Below are positions 46,462 through 59,426 of a DNA stretch of 64,000 nucleotides, in pieces. Made by a program: the position numbers and the translations under genes. Location: NCBI GenBank assembly GCA_950022655.1, contig OX465583.1, positions 17,287,318 to 17,351,317 on the forward strand. The letters run 5' to 3'. Position 1 is the stretch's first letter; each line of letters opens with the position of its first letter. The notes beneath the pieces were generated by a model. The model was not told the DNA's origin. It saw nothing but the letters and a program-made list of their open reading frames with translations, and made no database searches. This DNA comes from Alentia gelatinosa (Eukaryota > Annelida > Polychaeta > Phyllodocida > Polynoidae).

Positions 46462-47805
46462 ACCCAACATGCATGGACTACTTGTACTCATATCATCTCA
46501 TTTATATCATTTATATAACTTATATCACCAATTGTTTATCTATGTACTCTCCTAAAGGAACGAAATAGTTGCTTGTTCAATATAACGTATACAGATTGTT
46601 GACGGGCACACAAAACCTGCTGATTGCAGACTGCCTGTATGTTATTTGTGAAAAAAAAAAAGAAAAAAAAAAAGGGGTGACTTACGATTTGCAAGCCCGG
46701 TGAGTTAGGGTGTCCCATGGCAGACCTGGCAAACTATGATGGTGATCTACCAGGACTGCCAGGGTGCTAATGTAAACTAGCATTATATGGAAAAGTTAAT
46801 CATGTATCCCATGTGTCTTTGACTACTTTTTTTTTTTTTTTATTTTTTTTTTATTGGTGTCTTTATCCTGCGAAGGCTTCAGCTAACGCCGGTATGAGCG
46901 CCCTCACAGCTTTGGTAATTACAACAGTAATAAATCCTCTACTCTTAATACTAACAATCGTCAGTTAAACTATCCATCACCGATCAATGTCCTTAATCCA
47001 GACTTCATTGGCAGCCATTGGCTGTCAGTCCATAATTGAAGTGTTCATCATTTAATAGGTAACTTCACCAATACTCAATGACGAGATTATGTGATCGTTG
47101 TTGGTTCCAATGTTCATAGAGCTGTTGTCATCGTTCAAAATGTAGTATAGGCATCTTAACTAGTTACAATTTTCAGTACCTTCACCATTAAAATACAGTA
47201 CATTCGTAGATATCACAATGGATTAGACAGAACTCACAGGGGTGGGTAAAGCCGGATTTAAATCAGTGTCTAGTAATTTGTGTAAGGTCATATTTAAGAT
47301 CTCGAACGTGCATCACTATGGGCTCAGGAAGTACGTTTCCTGATATGGTAGCGTTTGAATGCTCTCCACTACACCACAATACTACCTGAGTAGCCACTCG
47401 CTCTGTGCGCTACTCTGGTCTGATCCCCATGGTGGTCGCGGCCTTTGCATGAACCATCTCTTTACCCGCACTTGTCACATATTAACATTTATCATTTACC
47501 CCACTGGTCATGCATTGTCCACATAAATCTCCTTCTATCACAGCATATTCCTTTGGGGCATGTAGCTATTGTATTATGGAGGTGGTCATTTTGTATCAAT
47601 TCCATACGAAACACCAGGTGGGGCTGCGGTTATCAATGGATTATAATAGCTGACTAGCGACTTCGTCAATCCATATTTGGCTTACGATTCCTTACTGCCG
47701 TCGTGCTCCCTAGCGGGTGAACCATCATTATCTCGTGGTAAACATTTCGTATGACACAGGTGTTTGAACTGGTCATCAGCGATCAGAACTATTTGGATTG
47801 TCACC
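46462..47805. other. Gene-poor DNA with A- and T-runs
   Basis: A-rich stretch at about 46651-46673 and T-run at about 46828-46852. No exon supported; a repeat phrase near 47315 is shared with about 20309. Confidence 0.4.
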
Positions 47806-48065
47806 AGCGAAAGTTGGGATCTCATTGGTTTCTCACGAGAAAAGTAGATTAGAAAACTACAATATTAAACATTGATTTCGGCATGGCTCGAAATGAATCA
47901 TAAGAGAAGAAGTTTGTCTGAGTATAGTTCTACAAAAAATAAGAACAGGTTCGAGTTTTTCACTACACGAGAATCTCACTACCGTGGGGCTTCAGTCTCC
48001 AACCCTAGATCGGGTCCACTCTATGTGTGGGAGCAACTCCAAGCGGATCTTACCAAAATCTACAC
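47806..48065. repeat. Dispersed repeat R1, third copy
   Basis: Matches the window start: CAGCGAAAGTTGGGATCTCAT, GATTTCGGCATGGCTCGAAA, AATCATAAGAGAAGAAG, TTCGAGTTTTTCACTACACG, GAGAATCTCACTACCGTGG, GCAACTCCAAGCGGATCT. A worn fourth copy follows at about 48695-48825. Confidence 0.65.
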
Positions 48066-49149
48066 GTTTTATATGTGGTAGGTAATAACAGCAGTTGTCC
48101 CCCGACTGGTACCATCTTCATGGGTTGCACTTCAACTTGTCCAATTTCATGGCGGATGCTGGCTGAACTAGCAATCGCTCTGTGCTTTATAGAGGAAGCC
48201 CCGCTAAATTAGAAGGTGATCGTGCACGTGCGTCTACGCCATGATAAGTTAAAACTATGACTTCAGCGGAATGCCTGCAGATGACGAAGAAGGTTCACTT
48301 TTACAATTACTAATTTCATTTTCGGCATGGCTAGATATGAATAGGGAGCCAAAGTGAAACCGCTGAAACTACAGATACCCACCTACAAAACACCGTTTCC
48401 GGTGGCCAGTAAGAACGAGGCTTAGTGCTAAAGCTATGGGGGTTTGAGGCTAGACTTATGTTTTTGGTCTCGTTTGTTACTTTCGAAGTGAATTTTATAA
48501 CTATCGTCTCTGAATAACTTTGTTTCGAAACTACGATGACAGTTGTTAAGTTTATTAAAAATTTGGATCTAAAAGATTGGAGAATGAGACATATAATCTC
48601 GAACCTACATAGGCTAAGTACTGAGCGCCGATACCCGGAAATACTATTTTGCAACCGGCTATCTGTGGTTGGAGCGGGTTCACTTTGGCTCCCTATGATC
48701 AGAGAAGAAACATATCTGAGTCTATAGAGCTGTAAAAAGAGAATATCAGGTTTTAGTTTATCGCTACAAGAGAATCTCGCTCTTCTGGCACTTCAATCTC
48801 CAAGCTTGTATCTGGGTAGGTCTGATTTATAGATTCGTAAACCGCATTGTTTAGATAGGCCGTCCCTCGGTCTAACTCAGTCTAGCATCACGCCCAATGT
48901 AAGAATGTTTTCACACTGAGAGTGGGAACAAGAGGTGCGATCACAGGACTTTGAACAAGATATGACAGCTGGGACATTGTATTAACGTTGCCACATTGAC
49001 CTTGTCTAAACTTCAGATTTGATAATTGTCTTGGTTTCTCCATAGAAAGGTATATGATGGCTAATCCTGCCAATATGTTATTGTGCAGCGACTTCTGGTG
49101 TTCCTGAGTGATCTTATCTGAAGTATTACTGAGGCGATATATGCATGTG
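48066..49149. other. Gene-poor DNA, partly R1-derived
   Basis: Contains a GGCATGGCTAGATATGAAT phrase (48322) and the fourth R1 copy; the remaining frames are short and unrelated to known families. Confidence 0.4.
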
Positions 49150-49434
49150 TAAGGCCTGGCGTCCACCTACTACGATAGAAATTTAGACCTACCGATATGG
49201 CACCGATACAAAAAGCAAATATCGGAGACATATCGGGAAGGTGCAAAATCGTAGACATATCTAGACATGCCAATCCACCACGTATTGTATGGGGTCTTTA
49301 TCGGTGTCTAATCGCAGAAACGTGGTAAACTGCCCCGATATTAAGCGACCTTCCAACGCGATTTTGATTTTGCATCGGGAGGTGCATCGTAGAGCATATC
49401 GGAGCCATATCGTAGTAGGTGGACGCCGGGCCTA
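49150..49434 (-). mobile_element. MITE family M1, copy 3 (inverted)
   Basis: Reads in the opposite orientation to the other three copies: TAAGGCCTGGCGTCCACC, CTACTACGATAGAAATTTAG at the left and TATCGTAGTAGGTGGACGCC, GGGCCTAA at the right. Confidence 0.9.
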
Positions 49435-49969
49435 ACCCACTTAATAGGATCTTGAACACCTTAGATTACGACGCTGTCACTATATTTCCCTGAAGATAAT
49501 TTAAACAGGTATTATAAACGTATAATGCTCATGCACTCTGTCCACTAATGCCAAAGAATACGTTGTTGTAGTTGTTTAGCCAACTCTACCGTGTATCTTT
49601 AGGCCTGTCGTAGAAAGCTCTATAGCTGTGTCCTGCTCCTTTCACAGAATTCCAACTAGATCTGTGGACTGCTACAGATACGGTGGACATGGCAGACTGG
49701 GGCATGGTATAATGAGACTGAGGGAATGCAAGATTAACGATTTGACCTGCATCATCAGAAGGTCAGGTTTCCTCACACCGGACTCTGAACCACCACAACA
49801 CCTGACTATACATACCACCGATCTCCTCACAGCACCTTCTCACCTGCTGTATACGATCTGTGTTCAGATCAGCCCTCTTTAGAATACATCATCTATTTAC
49901 AGACATGCTGACATGTAAAGTCCCATTAATATGCTTTTAAATTTAAATCAGGTGCGACCTGAACTATAC

Positions 49970-50257
49970 TAAGGCCCGGCGTCCACCTACTACGATATGG
50001 CTCCGATATGGTCTACGATGCACCTCCCGATACAAAATCAAAATCGCGTCGGAAGGTCATCTAATATCGGGGTAGTTGACCACGTTTCTGCGATTAGGCA
50101 CTGAAAAATGCCCATTACAATGCATGGTGGATTGGGGTGTCTAGACATTTGTCTACGATTTTGCACCTTCCCGATATGTCACCGATATTTGCTTTTTGTA
50201 TCGGTGCCATATCGGTAGGTTTAAATTTCTATCGTAGTAGGTGGACGCCAGGCCTTA
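49970..50257 (+). mobile_element. MITE family M1, copy 4
   Basis: Same orientation as the copies near 28.7 and 30.2 kb; 536 bp from copy 3, which is inverted to it. Ends TAAGGCCCGGCGTCCACC and GTGGACGCCAGGCCTTA. Together copies 3 and 4 form a large inverted repeat. Confidence 0.9.
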
Positions 50258-50269
50258 CTAGTCCTAGAA

Positions 50270-50735
50270 GTGGTCAGTATGATATATTATGCCAAGTGTT
50301 TCACAGGGTTGGTGTGTTACAATGGAAAATATCTGAACTGTTTAAATCGATATTCTATTACACCAAGCATTTTATTAGGTCAACAAATTACAGCGATAAA
50401 CATCTTACCCGTTTATATCGATTTTCTATTGCACCAAGCATTTCACATTGTTGCCATTACAGTGGTAAATATCCAGTCTTTTTTTATATCGATGTTCTAT
50501 GACACTGAGAGTTTAATTAGGTTGACATTACAGTGATAAGCATTTCGTCCATTAATATCGATGTTCTATCACACTGAGTATTTCACTAGGTTGATATATC
50601 ACAGCGGTAAACATATAGACTGCTTAAATCGATGTTCTTTTACATAGAGCTATTCACTAGGTTTGGATATCCCATTTGTAAAAACCTGAAATAACGATAT
50701 CAATGTTCTATTACACTGATGGGTTGATCAAATTC
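50270..50735. repeat. ~70-bp tandem array (ATATCGATGTTCTATTACACTGA)
   Basis: ATCGATGTTCTAT or a variant at about 50345, 50417, 50491, 50559, 50629 and 50701, each followed by TACAC-GAG-ATTTCACTAGGTTG and ACAG-GGTAAACAT. It starts directly after MITE copy 4. Confidence 0.8.
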
Positions 50736-52510
50736 CATGTCTTCAGAATCTATCTGGAACCTGTGGAGCCACTCCAGACGGTCATGGGGTTGGGTAGGTC
50801 CCTTGTGGGGAGGGTAGCCATGCTTTCTTTATCCTTGGTCCACACAAAGCCCCTGGCCATGCATGTCTAGCAGAATACCCTGATGTCAGCTCACCTTAGA
50901 TCCAGTTCACACCTGCCGATGGAAAATGGACCAATAAATAGAATAAAGAGTAGTGCCAGTCGGTGATGCTCCCCAAGGAAAAATCAGTAGGTGTACTGGT
51001 GAGATTGACCTGGAGATTTGTGGCCCAGACGACCGTTTATTGATTGTTCCCAATAATACACCAGTAAGCGTTAACAGCTAAAATCAAAACCGCCTCAACA
51101 ATTTCAAAACACCAAATGACGTAATGTAGCACCACCGACCGATTTCTGAAGCCACCGACTTTATGGGGTCACCGATTTTAAGGAAACCCTCTGTCGGTAG
51201 GCCTACAGATATTATTCGTTAGGTGTAAATGCCTCAATGACTTGCAGTCTCATTGGTACCGCTATTTTGTTGGGGAGCACTCCGACCGGCCTTACCCTTC
51301 CCAATATTTGATCAGTGCATATTCCATCGGCAGATGTAAACTGGGCCTTACCTGGAGATTCGCCGCGTAATCCACGCACGTGGATTTGATCAGACTGACT
51401 TATGTTACATGTACACAGTGGCCGCCTCTCCGGGTCCCAGCGTGGATGTGTTTAGTTGATTTACCCGGGTATAATCTTTCAATTAATTCACGAGCCCGGC
51501 GGGTCACCGTATCTAAATACACCCCACTCACCTGCACACCTGCCCTGCCTTTGAAGGAGAAGGTGAATCTCTATATGTTTACTTAAGCTTATCTAACATT
51601 ATTATTGCGTTTAAAGAGAATATTGGAAGCGCTGTCAGGGTAAGCACTGTTACCACTCAAGTGACAAAAATCTGATTCTATTAGTGCTATAATATCACTT
51701 TCGGGATTTCCCAAGATGATTCTATGTAAATGGCAAATAGAGGTACCATTCAAACAGAGTTAAGTTCATTTAGGTAGGGTCATCTGAAGTCAAATAACTT
51801 ACAAGGAATGGTTGAATGAAGTTAAAGAAAAATACCATTTGTGAAGGTATAGACATGGTTTGCTTCTCCAGATATGAGTACACAGTAAACTAGTCATATA
51901 TGTTACAATTTCATGTACAATTTCATGTAAAGATTAGTGCTGCCCGAGATCACATCTTACTAGACGTCAAACCCGCCTCAGTCTGGCCTCACACCCATAG
52001 TGACACACTGTAATTGCACCTAGAGTGTGAATGGTGGGTGTGATTTCTTTATAGATATGACTGCTGGGACAACACGATATTTCTAAATTTCAGAAGTGAT
52101 GGTTTTTAAAGTTTTCCCCGGAAAAATGATAGAGATATGAATGCTAAGTCTGCCAATGTGTTATTGTGCATCCAGGTTCGGTGTTCCTGTCATCTTACTG
52201 AGGTGATAAATGCATGTTTAACATACTAAATCGGAGCTGAAATATCATAGAACACAATGCATTCAATTTATTTTTTCTTGAGCTAATAATCTTAACAGGT
52301 ACATGTATAATAAACATTCAGTCCGCTAATGCTAAAGAATACTTTGCTATGCAGTTGTTTGGTCAATTCTTCCACGTAGCTAAGAAGCCAGCCTCACGTT
52401 AGACCTAGTGGACAAAGGTCTATTAAGGCTAGACACTGGCCAGCTCTCCGTAAATATTGCTGGTAGTTTAGTACAAAGTGCGTTATCTCTCTAAAAAGAA
52501 AGACTGAAGT
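50736..52510. other. Gene-poor DNA, no exon supported
   Basis: Short frames only (for example 51380-51586). No family recognised. Confidence 0.3.
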
Positions 52511-52514
52511 GCAG

Positions 52515-52800
52515 AAATGGCAGTTTTCCTATTTCCCAAGGGAATCCTTGTTTTCAATTTCACTTTGAAAATTCTATATTTCTTGTGTAAAGCAAAGGGA
52601 GATCAGATTTGGCTCATTCACATAATAAACAATTGTTCAACCTTCCCACACACCATAAAAGCTGTCCCATTCCATGGCCAATGACGATATGTTTCCCATG
52701 TTTTCTCAGTCTATCTGAGGTAATACATTCCACATGGAAAATATTTCCTATTTTGTTCATGTCCCCAGTTGACATCCCTGAAACTGAAGAATGGTGCTCC
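52515..52800. repeat. Dispersed repeat R3, copy
   Basis: AAGGGAATCCTTGTTTTCAAT, CTTGTGTAAAGCAAAGGGAG, GTTCAACCTTCCCACACACC, CATGGCCAATGACGATATG, CATTCCACATGGAAAATAT and CCAGTTGACATCCCTGAAAC follow the order of the copy at 29560-29855. A short piece of the family also lies at about 58270-58345 (GGAATTCCACATGAAAGATAT). Confidence 0.65.
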
Positions 52801-54431
52801 ACTCTATTTTGATTCACAACAAGTTGCTTTGTAACTTAACAGATTGAATAGGAGGGAGTGAGATGGGATCGTGCTAATGAGTAGGATAATTGTTCAGACG
52901 TGACAGGACGTCTGAATTATTGCACGTTAAAATAAACTCCTTAGGGCGTTCTTACGGTCCGCTAGTCTCATTAATACACCACATTCACAAACAAGACCGC
53001 TAACCTGCGCGAAAACATCAGGTATTGAGTTGGGTCCAGAAGTTTTCGTCGTCTTCTTGTTACACATTTAGTGCTATTTGTTGGGTGGGGCTGGTTCTAT
53101 AAATAGAGGCGGTAAGTAGGGGCCAGGCGACAACGTCTTATTGTCGACTGGTGAATAATTGTGTCGCCGAGTTGTTAGACTGATAACTGGCCACCAAGCA
53201 TCACGAACAGACCAGAACAGGAGCTACAGCACACAATGAGGCTTATCTGTTCAGGGTAACTGGAGATCTACGCGGATAACAAGGGAAGGTTCACATGTAC
53301 CATTATCTCACTCCGGTATATCTCTCCATAGGCTTAACATTAAGGACTCGTACACCGCAGCCGTGAAGATAGTGTAACCAGTACTCAATGGATAATTAGG
53401 TGATTTATTCTATCAATTAATAATGTTATACGGGGTGAGATAAAATCAGTACCACACTCGATGAAAATAATAGGCCTTTTTCCATAGACCGGTGTCGCAC
53501 GTTATCTACGTGGTTACGCAATGCATGCAGCCAAACATACCCCTGGCAACGTATATTTTAGCATTGGACCACTGAATGTATGAAAGTAATACATTTATAA
53601 TACCCATGTACATCATTTCCATAGAAATAAAAGTGATTGCACTGTATTCTATGGTATTCCAGCTCCAATTTGGTATGTCATATATGTATATCAACTAAAT
53701 GATACTTTAGATATAGCTTAGATAACACAGGTATACCCAACCTGTATACACAATAATACATTGGCATGCCTAGCTATGATGTGCTTATCTTTCTCCAAGT
53801 TAAAACCAAGGCAATTTTCAACTATAAAGTTTAGACAGCTCAGACTCGATGATACCATACCCTAGATTGTTCCAGCAATTTAATCTGTCCAAAAAAAAAC
53901 CACTCCTGCAATCACACCCACCGTTCACACTTTAGGTGTGATTGCTGTGTGTCTCTATATGCATGCCGCCGGACTCGAGGTGTTTGTCCGAGCGGCCGCG
54001 TAACTAGCCAGTGGGCCGTTAGGCGGCGCTGAACGGCAACACCTGTATTAAGTCTGCACTCCACCTCGTTTGACCGCTAGATGATTTACTTTGTGCATTA
54101 CTCCGCGGTCAGACTCGGTGGAGTACGGACCAAAATGTTTTCATCTTGTGAATTTCTTCCTAGGTATCACATTTGTGTTCAGAATAAAGTTTGGAGAATG
54201 GTAACCAGACGAGAAATAAAATCTTGTACTGCCATTACTGTTTGCTTAAAATTGGGACCAGTTGATGTGATCATCATTGATGATTGATCATAGAATTAAA
54301 AAATACAATCAAAAGGTTTAAGTTTTATCCAGCCTATTGGCCATTCCTGTAAAACAGTCAACCGATCAGTCCTAAACCTGCCTATGTAGGGTCCAACTAT
54401 GCCAAGCGCCAATTAGTCAATGAGGTACCCT
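52801..54431. other. Gene-poor DNA with an R6-like segment
   Basis: 53300-53475 carries CATTATCTCACTCCGG, GGACTCGTACACCGC, GGGGTGAGATAAAATCAG and CCACACTCGATG in R6 order. A CpG-rich patch lies at 53965-54055. No exon supported. Confidence 0.35.
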
Positions 54432-54806
54432 GGGACCTGTTTCAGTAGTTTTGTGACATTAGGCCTAGACAGACATCAACAGGGGCACCAACAGTGCAAG
54501 CAACAGCGGAAAATATTTTGTCTGGTTTCAAAACGCATGTCACAGTTGATGTCAAATATCAGTGGATCGGAGCGGCCAATCTTCTTCATATTTAGGACGA
54601 TTATAGGTGACATGTATCCCTTACTCGTGCTAAAGTGTCATTGCTTAATTCCAAAGAGAAGTGAGTGAAATTGTCTAATACATTTGAAACCAGACACACC
54701 CTGTTTGGGGTCTGTCTTGTCCTAAGTGCCGCGACTTGTGTTGATCTGTCCATATGGTGTCACAGACACCATCTAGACATGTCACGAAACTACTGAAACA
54801 GGTCCC
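54432..54806. mobile_element. GGGACCTGTTTC MITE, copy 2
   Basis: Left end GGGACCTGTTTCAGTAGTTT, right end ACTACTGAAACAGGTCCC; 375 bp. Interior shares GGGGCACCAACAGTGCAAGC and TTTGGGGTCTGTCTT-like blocks with the copy at 13479-13765. Confidence 0.75.
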
Positions 54807-55439
54807 TGGTCTCTGGTGATTGGTCATAGTCAGCTGGGCACTCCTCTTAAGACACTGAGACACTGGCCTCAATTCAGTACCTTACCAATGCCACAGAGTT
54901 GGCACACAGACAGTGAAGGGGCAATTTTTGTACCTCGCTGAAAGTCTGTATGACCTTTCCCTAACTTTGATAGACAGCATATATATCTGCCTATGTACCA
55001 GGATACTCGCTATCAGTGAATATGAGAGGATCTCATTTCCAGGCTTTCATTTCCTGAGGAACCATCCACCAATTAGAGAATCAGCCTTCCAGCCTCCCTC
55101 TAGGTACATTTCCGTCAAAACATTCTCTCAGCATTGTGTGGCAGACGTGTGGCAGACATCTCGCGGGACCTGTGCATTACGCATGTGTTGCTGGGATACG
55201 TGTCTTCTTACCTGTAACATATAGGTGTGACAGGTAACGGAGTTAACGCCTTCACCTGTCAGACGTGGGTGGGAGGAGGGGGCCATTTACGCCGCGAGTC
55301 GCTGTCAACAGGTGGCGATATGTCTGCGCTCATCATTATCACGATGTATCTCGATATTTTATATCCACCTAATACGAACCTGTTGTGTTATTGCCCACCC
55401 AGTATGGAGTTGTTATACTTTATTTCTTGAAATACGGAT
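54807..55439. other. Gene-poor DNA with a shared repeat phrase
   Basis: GTGATTGGTCATAGTCAGCTGGG and CCTTACCAATGCCACAGAGT also occur near 9270 and 10852. A 103-codon plus frame at 54913-55224 has no recognised domain. Confidence 0.35.
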
Positions 55440-56340
55440 AGCCGTATTCTACTAAGTAGAATATGGAAAAATAATACTTAACGTGCAAAGTAGTGCGTGA
55501 AAATATCGGCGGCAATTTGCTTCCCCTGATAACTTGTATTTGGAATGCTGACCAATAAATACAACATTGTATGTACCATGATTATGATATGCATGGTCGT
55601 ATTCTTGTAGTTTACACTATGCGATAAAATCGCATTCGCTTAAAGATTGCTACGCGTCAAATACCACGTCCATTTTCATATTGAAATCTCGTCACCATAA
55701 CTTCATGTTCTTGAGTATCACACTTTACATGTAACATGTAACAAAGTTAAACTTAACACTAATACCGGTAAACATAGTGGTGATTTTATGATGATTTTTA
55801 TGATGATAATAGTAATAGCTATCATTATCACAAAAAATGTGAAATGCTTAATGATAAATACAATATAAACTGGTTTCAGATAATATTATTCTTAATCTCC
55901 TCGAACTGAACTCTACGTAATATCCTCACATTCTCACAGCTAACACCTAGTGCTTGGAGATTATGACAGCTTGTTTTCAAAACCAGTTGATACTCAGCCT
56001 GTGTATTCAATATCCACCAAATACGAACTTTTTTTTAATTATAAATATATAGAGTCACCAAATCGCGAACGACGAGAATGCGAATAGGAGAATATGGAAA
56101 AAGGTCCCTAGCATGCAAAGTAGTGCGTGAAAAGATTGGCAGCCATTTTGTCTTCACTTTGAAAAGTTAATTTGCAATGCTGAATAATAAATGCACAATG
56201 TTCACATGATTTTGATCTGCTTCTGCTATTAGTGTGTGTGTATTCTCATTGTAGTTGACTATGTAATATCCTCGCCCAGGCTCGGTATTACTACGCGTTA
56301 ACTCCTCGGCGAGTACGGCCACTAGTATCCGAAACCAGTC
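55440..56340 (+). repeat. Two copies of dispersed repeat R5
   Basis: GTGCAAAGTAGTGCGTGAAAA near 55484 and GCATGCAAAGTAGTGCGTGA near 56111, each followed by ATCGGCGGCAATTTGC or TTGGCAGCCATTTTGTC, a GGAATGCTGA-AATAAAT block and a CTACGTAATATCCTC/TATGTAATATCCTCGC block. Same orientation as the copy at 38535. Confidence 0.6.
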
Positions 56341-56639
56341 AATCGTGTGTGTTTATTCTGAACCTGGAATGTGGCTATCCTCGACCAGTCATTCCACACT
56401 GAGCAGGCAGAATGCCGAGGAAATTCCGTAGGTTTTGTGACGTTAGCCCTATAACTAGTCCTTATTTGTAAACAAACAAAGGGGGGCTTTAGGTGTCAGA
56501 GCAGTTTTTCCTTTGTACTCTTCTTCTCATCAAGATAAGGTCCATAAGTACATATATTTATAGTGCCTAGATGTGAACTAAACCCACCTTAATGTGATGC
56601 TCCAGTATAAATGAAATACATTTATAAGCCAGTGCATGT

Positions 56640-57290
56640 AATTTGCTGTACATCTACAGCTTTCATAGTACTTTATTGTGCATGTATACATCTGCAGCTT
56701 TCATTGTGCTTTATCGTGCATATACATCTACAGCTTTCATGGTGCCTTATTATGCAAGTATACATCAGCAGTTTTCATGGTACTTTATCATGCAAGTATA
56801 CACCCACAGCTTCCATGGTGCCTTATCCTGCATGTACATGTATACAGCTGCACCTTTCATGGTGCTTTATCATGCAAGTATACACCCACAGCTTCCATGG
56901 TGCCTTATCCTGCATGTACATGTATACAGCTGCAGCTTTCATGGTGCTTTATCATGCAAGTATACACCCACAGTTTTCATGGTGCCTTATCCTGCATGTA
57001 CATGTATACAGCTGCAGCTTTCATGGTGCTTTATCATGCAAGTATACACCCACAGCTTCCATGGTGCCTTATCCTGCATGTATACATCAAGAGCTATCAT
57101 GGAGCCTTATTATGCATGTATACCTCCTAACTTTAATGTTGCCATTTATTGTGCATGTATACATACGAAACCATCGTGGTGCCCCATCGTACATAGATGT
57201 GTACTATTACTATTGTATACACCCGCAGCTATCATGGTGCCTTATCGTGCATGTATGCATCCGCAGCTTTTATATATTGGCTCCTTCAAG
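56640..57290. repeat. 82-bp satellite-like tandem array
   Basis: CATGCAAGTATACACCCACAG recurs at 56871, 56953 and 57035, an exact 82-base period; flanking copies are shorter and more degenerate (41-bp half units, CTGCAGCTTTCATGGTGC and CAGCTTCCATGGTGCC). As 82 leaves remainder one on division by three, each plus frame reads the same stop-free unit in all phases, which is why three overlapping frames of 150-237 codons exist. Not genes. Confidence 0.92.
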
Positions 57291-57429
57291 TTGTAGCCTC
57301 TCCTGCTTTGAGGCTGGGTTCTAATTTTCACATTAAAGAATATATTATCTAATACAAATCCCACTTTGCCAATGTGCCAATTTGTTGTGTTTACCAATCA
57401 TCATTAGGACTCAAAGCCTTGTGATCGTA

Positions 57430-57605
57430 GATAAAATGCTGAGAACCGAAGACGTCCATTAGGGTACGTAGAAAAGCCATCCATCACAAAGAGACGCATA
57501 TCTCCTCTTAGCCCCTATTATCGTCCATCAGTGTACACAGATACGCTATACGTCACACATCATAGACACTCATCTCTTCTTATCCCCGATTATCGCCCAT
57601 CCGGT
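57430..57605. repeat. Two-copy tandem repeat of about 70 bp
   Basis: GACGCATATCTCCTCTTAGC then CCCTATTATCGTCCATCAG, followed by GACACTCATCTCTTCTTATC then CCCGATTATCGCCCATCCG. Confidence 0.6.
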
Positions 57606-59282
57606 CGCATCCCTCCTTTCGTTGCCTGGTGGAGTCGCTCTGTTAGACCACTAAAAAACAAGGTTGTGTGTGCACACTATTATTTGTAGACGATGTGTGC
57701 GTGTGGGGTGGGGGCGATCGTCTGATCGGATTACTGAATCATTATAAGAGTGGTGGTGTCCATGACGCCCGGCAGCATGGACTCCCTCGTCTGCCGAACC
57801 ATGTTTGGTGAATAAATAGTCAGTCTCAGCCGCGGCCACAAAGAGCAGGCAAAAAGACATGAACCCCTCACAAGGTAGGCCCTCAGACCCATCATATTGT
57901 ATGTCAGACGTCCGTATAAAATGGCCTAGTCCATCTCATTCTGCTGTGATCTATTGCCTTTGGATTGCGGGACTTTTTGACACCCCAAGGGTAATTCATG
58001 AGATCAATGTAAATCGGAGGAAAAAATTAATTTGGGGTAGAGGGTTGTGTTTTAAAATGAAACTGCCTAAAGAAGTCTTATCAATCAAGACGAAACGTTG
58101 CAACCCAGATATTTCATTTGCCCCCTCTACTTCAATGTATTACAACTCCCAATAAAACAACTCATTTTAAAATCCTCTGTTGTGTTTCCTTCAACTTGAT
58201 CCTTAAAATGAAACACTGAAAGATGGTGAGACACACTAGTGGTGTAAAAAGAGTGAGAATTGCCGATCCAGAGACAGGGAATTCCACATGAAAGATATTA
58301 CCACTTTTATTCTGATCCCGACTGAAATCCCTGGAGAAAACTACATGGTTAACAATTCTTTTAAAGTACGTTAATGGTTCAGAAGAAAATTACGCAATAT
58401 ACTCAACTATTTTTCCTGGCCCAACTTTTCATTCGAGATCATCCCTCAATGATATCGTATGGTATCCATTGTCTTGCGATCCAGAAAATTGATTGATCTT
58501 ATGAAAGTTATGAAATTAATCTACCATACAGATATTATAACTTGATAGCTTGATAATAAATCAGCTAGTGATATTTTTGCAAAGAGTTGTGATATATTAA
58601 ATTCCATACCAATTCCGGGAAATCCTATACCATCTCCTGCTGTAGTTTTGGTATTTTATCCATCCTACTGGCCAGTATGGAAAAGTACCAGCATAATAAG
58701 AATACGCATTCTGATTGGATTGTAAAACTGGCCTAGTTATGATGTAGTGGTCCGACGTCGTTATTTTTTTGAAGATATTTAATAAATTAACGATTATTAT
58801 CGTAAATAATACAAGTGAAACATATTCACCTTGTGGTAACATCTTCTCATGACTTTTTTCTTTCAATAGAAATACTATAAAGTTGTTCTACAAACTCGTT
58901 CGATATTTTTATCAAAAGAAATACTGTATGATAGGACGTCCCAAGAAGGTATACTTTCACTAAAATATCGTTTTGAAATCATTTCTAAATGAATGGTGGC
59001 CTTCAGCTCTGAGTAATGTGTCTGTTGGAGGCGCCAGTGGGGAAGATGCTCTTCACACGGCGACCGTGACTGACTCCATAGACTCGACGCCATGTCTGCC
59101 ATACACATGTGCGACACCCACTCACTACTACCCGCATAAATGCAGACCCCTATTCTGCCGCAAACTAGGTGCAACTGTCTGTTTACAGGCTTAATTCAAC
59201 GTGGAGTGTAGCTTTTATATTACTATATACCGGTGCACGAATGTCTCACTTTAACGCGATAAGAGAAAAGATTCCGTTCGGC
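57606..59282. other. Gene-poor DNA, no exon supported
   Basis: Frames at 57859-58155 and 58875-59174 are not recognisable. A short R3 fragment lies near 58270-58345. Confidence 0.35.
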
Positions 59283-59322
59283 CGCACCATGGCGTAAAAT
59301 ATTTTTACGCCACACCGTACCA
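59283..59322. repeat. Imperfect palindrome with GGCGTA arms
   Basis: CACCATGGCGTAAAATA is followed by TTTTTACGCCACACCG, near-perfect inverted halves. The GGCGTA/TACGCC arms are shared with the perfect palindrome at 36475-36498, and like it this one lies about 100 bp before a long foldback hairpin. Confidence 0.75.
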
Positions 59323-59426
59323 CGTGATCTGTTGAAATTTTGTGGTTGAAATTTTGAGGTTGAAATACGTTGATAATGTGAGTACCAAAATGGCATTTAA
59401 ATCGAATATCGGTATATAGTAATAAA

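Noticed and set aside
56611..57324. Largest plus frames (237, 217 and 150 codons), Cys/His/Tyr-rich
   Set aside because: All three frames of the same 82-bp array are open, which is expected from the period and not from coding constraint.
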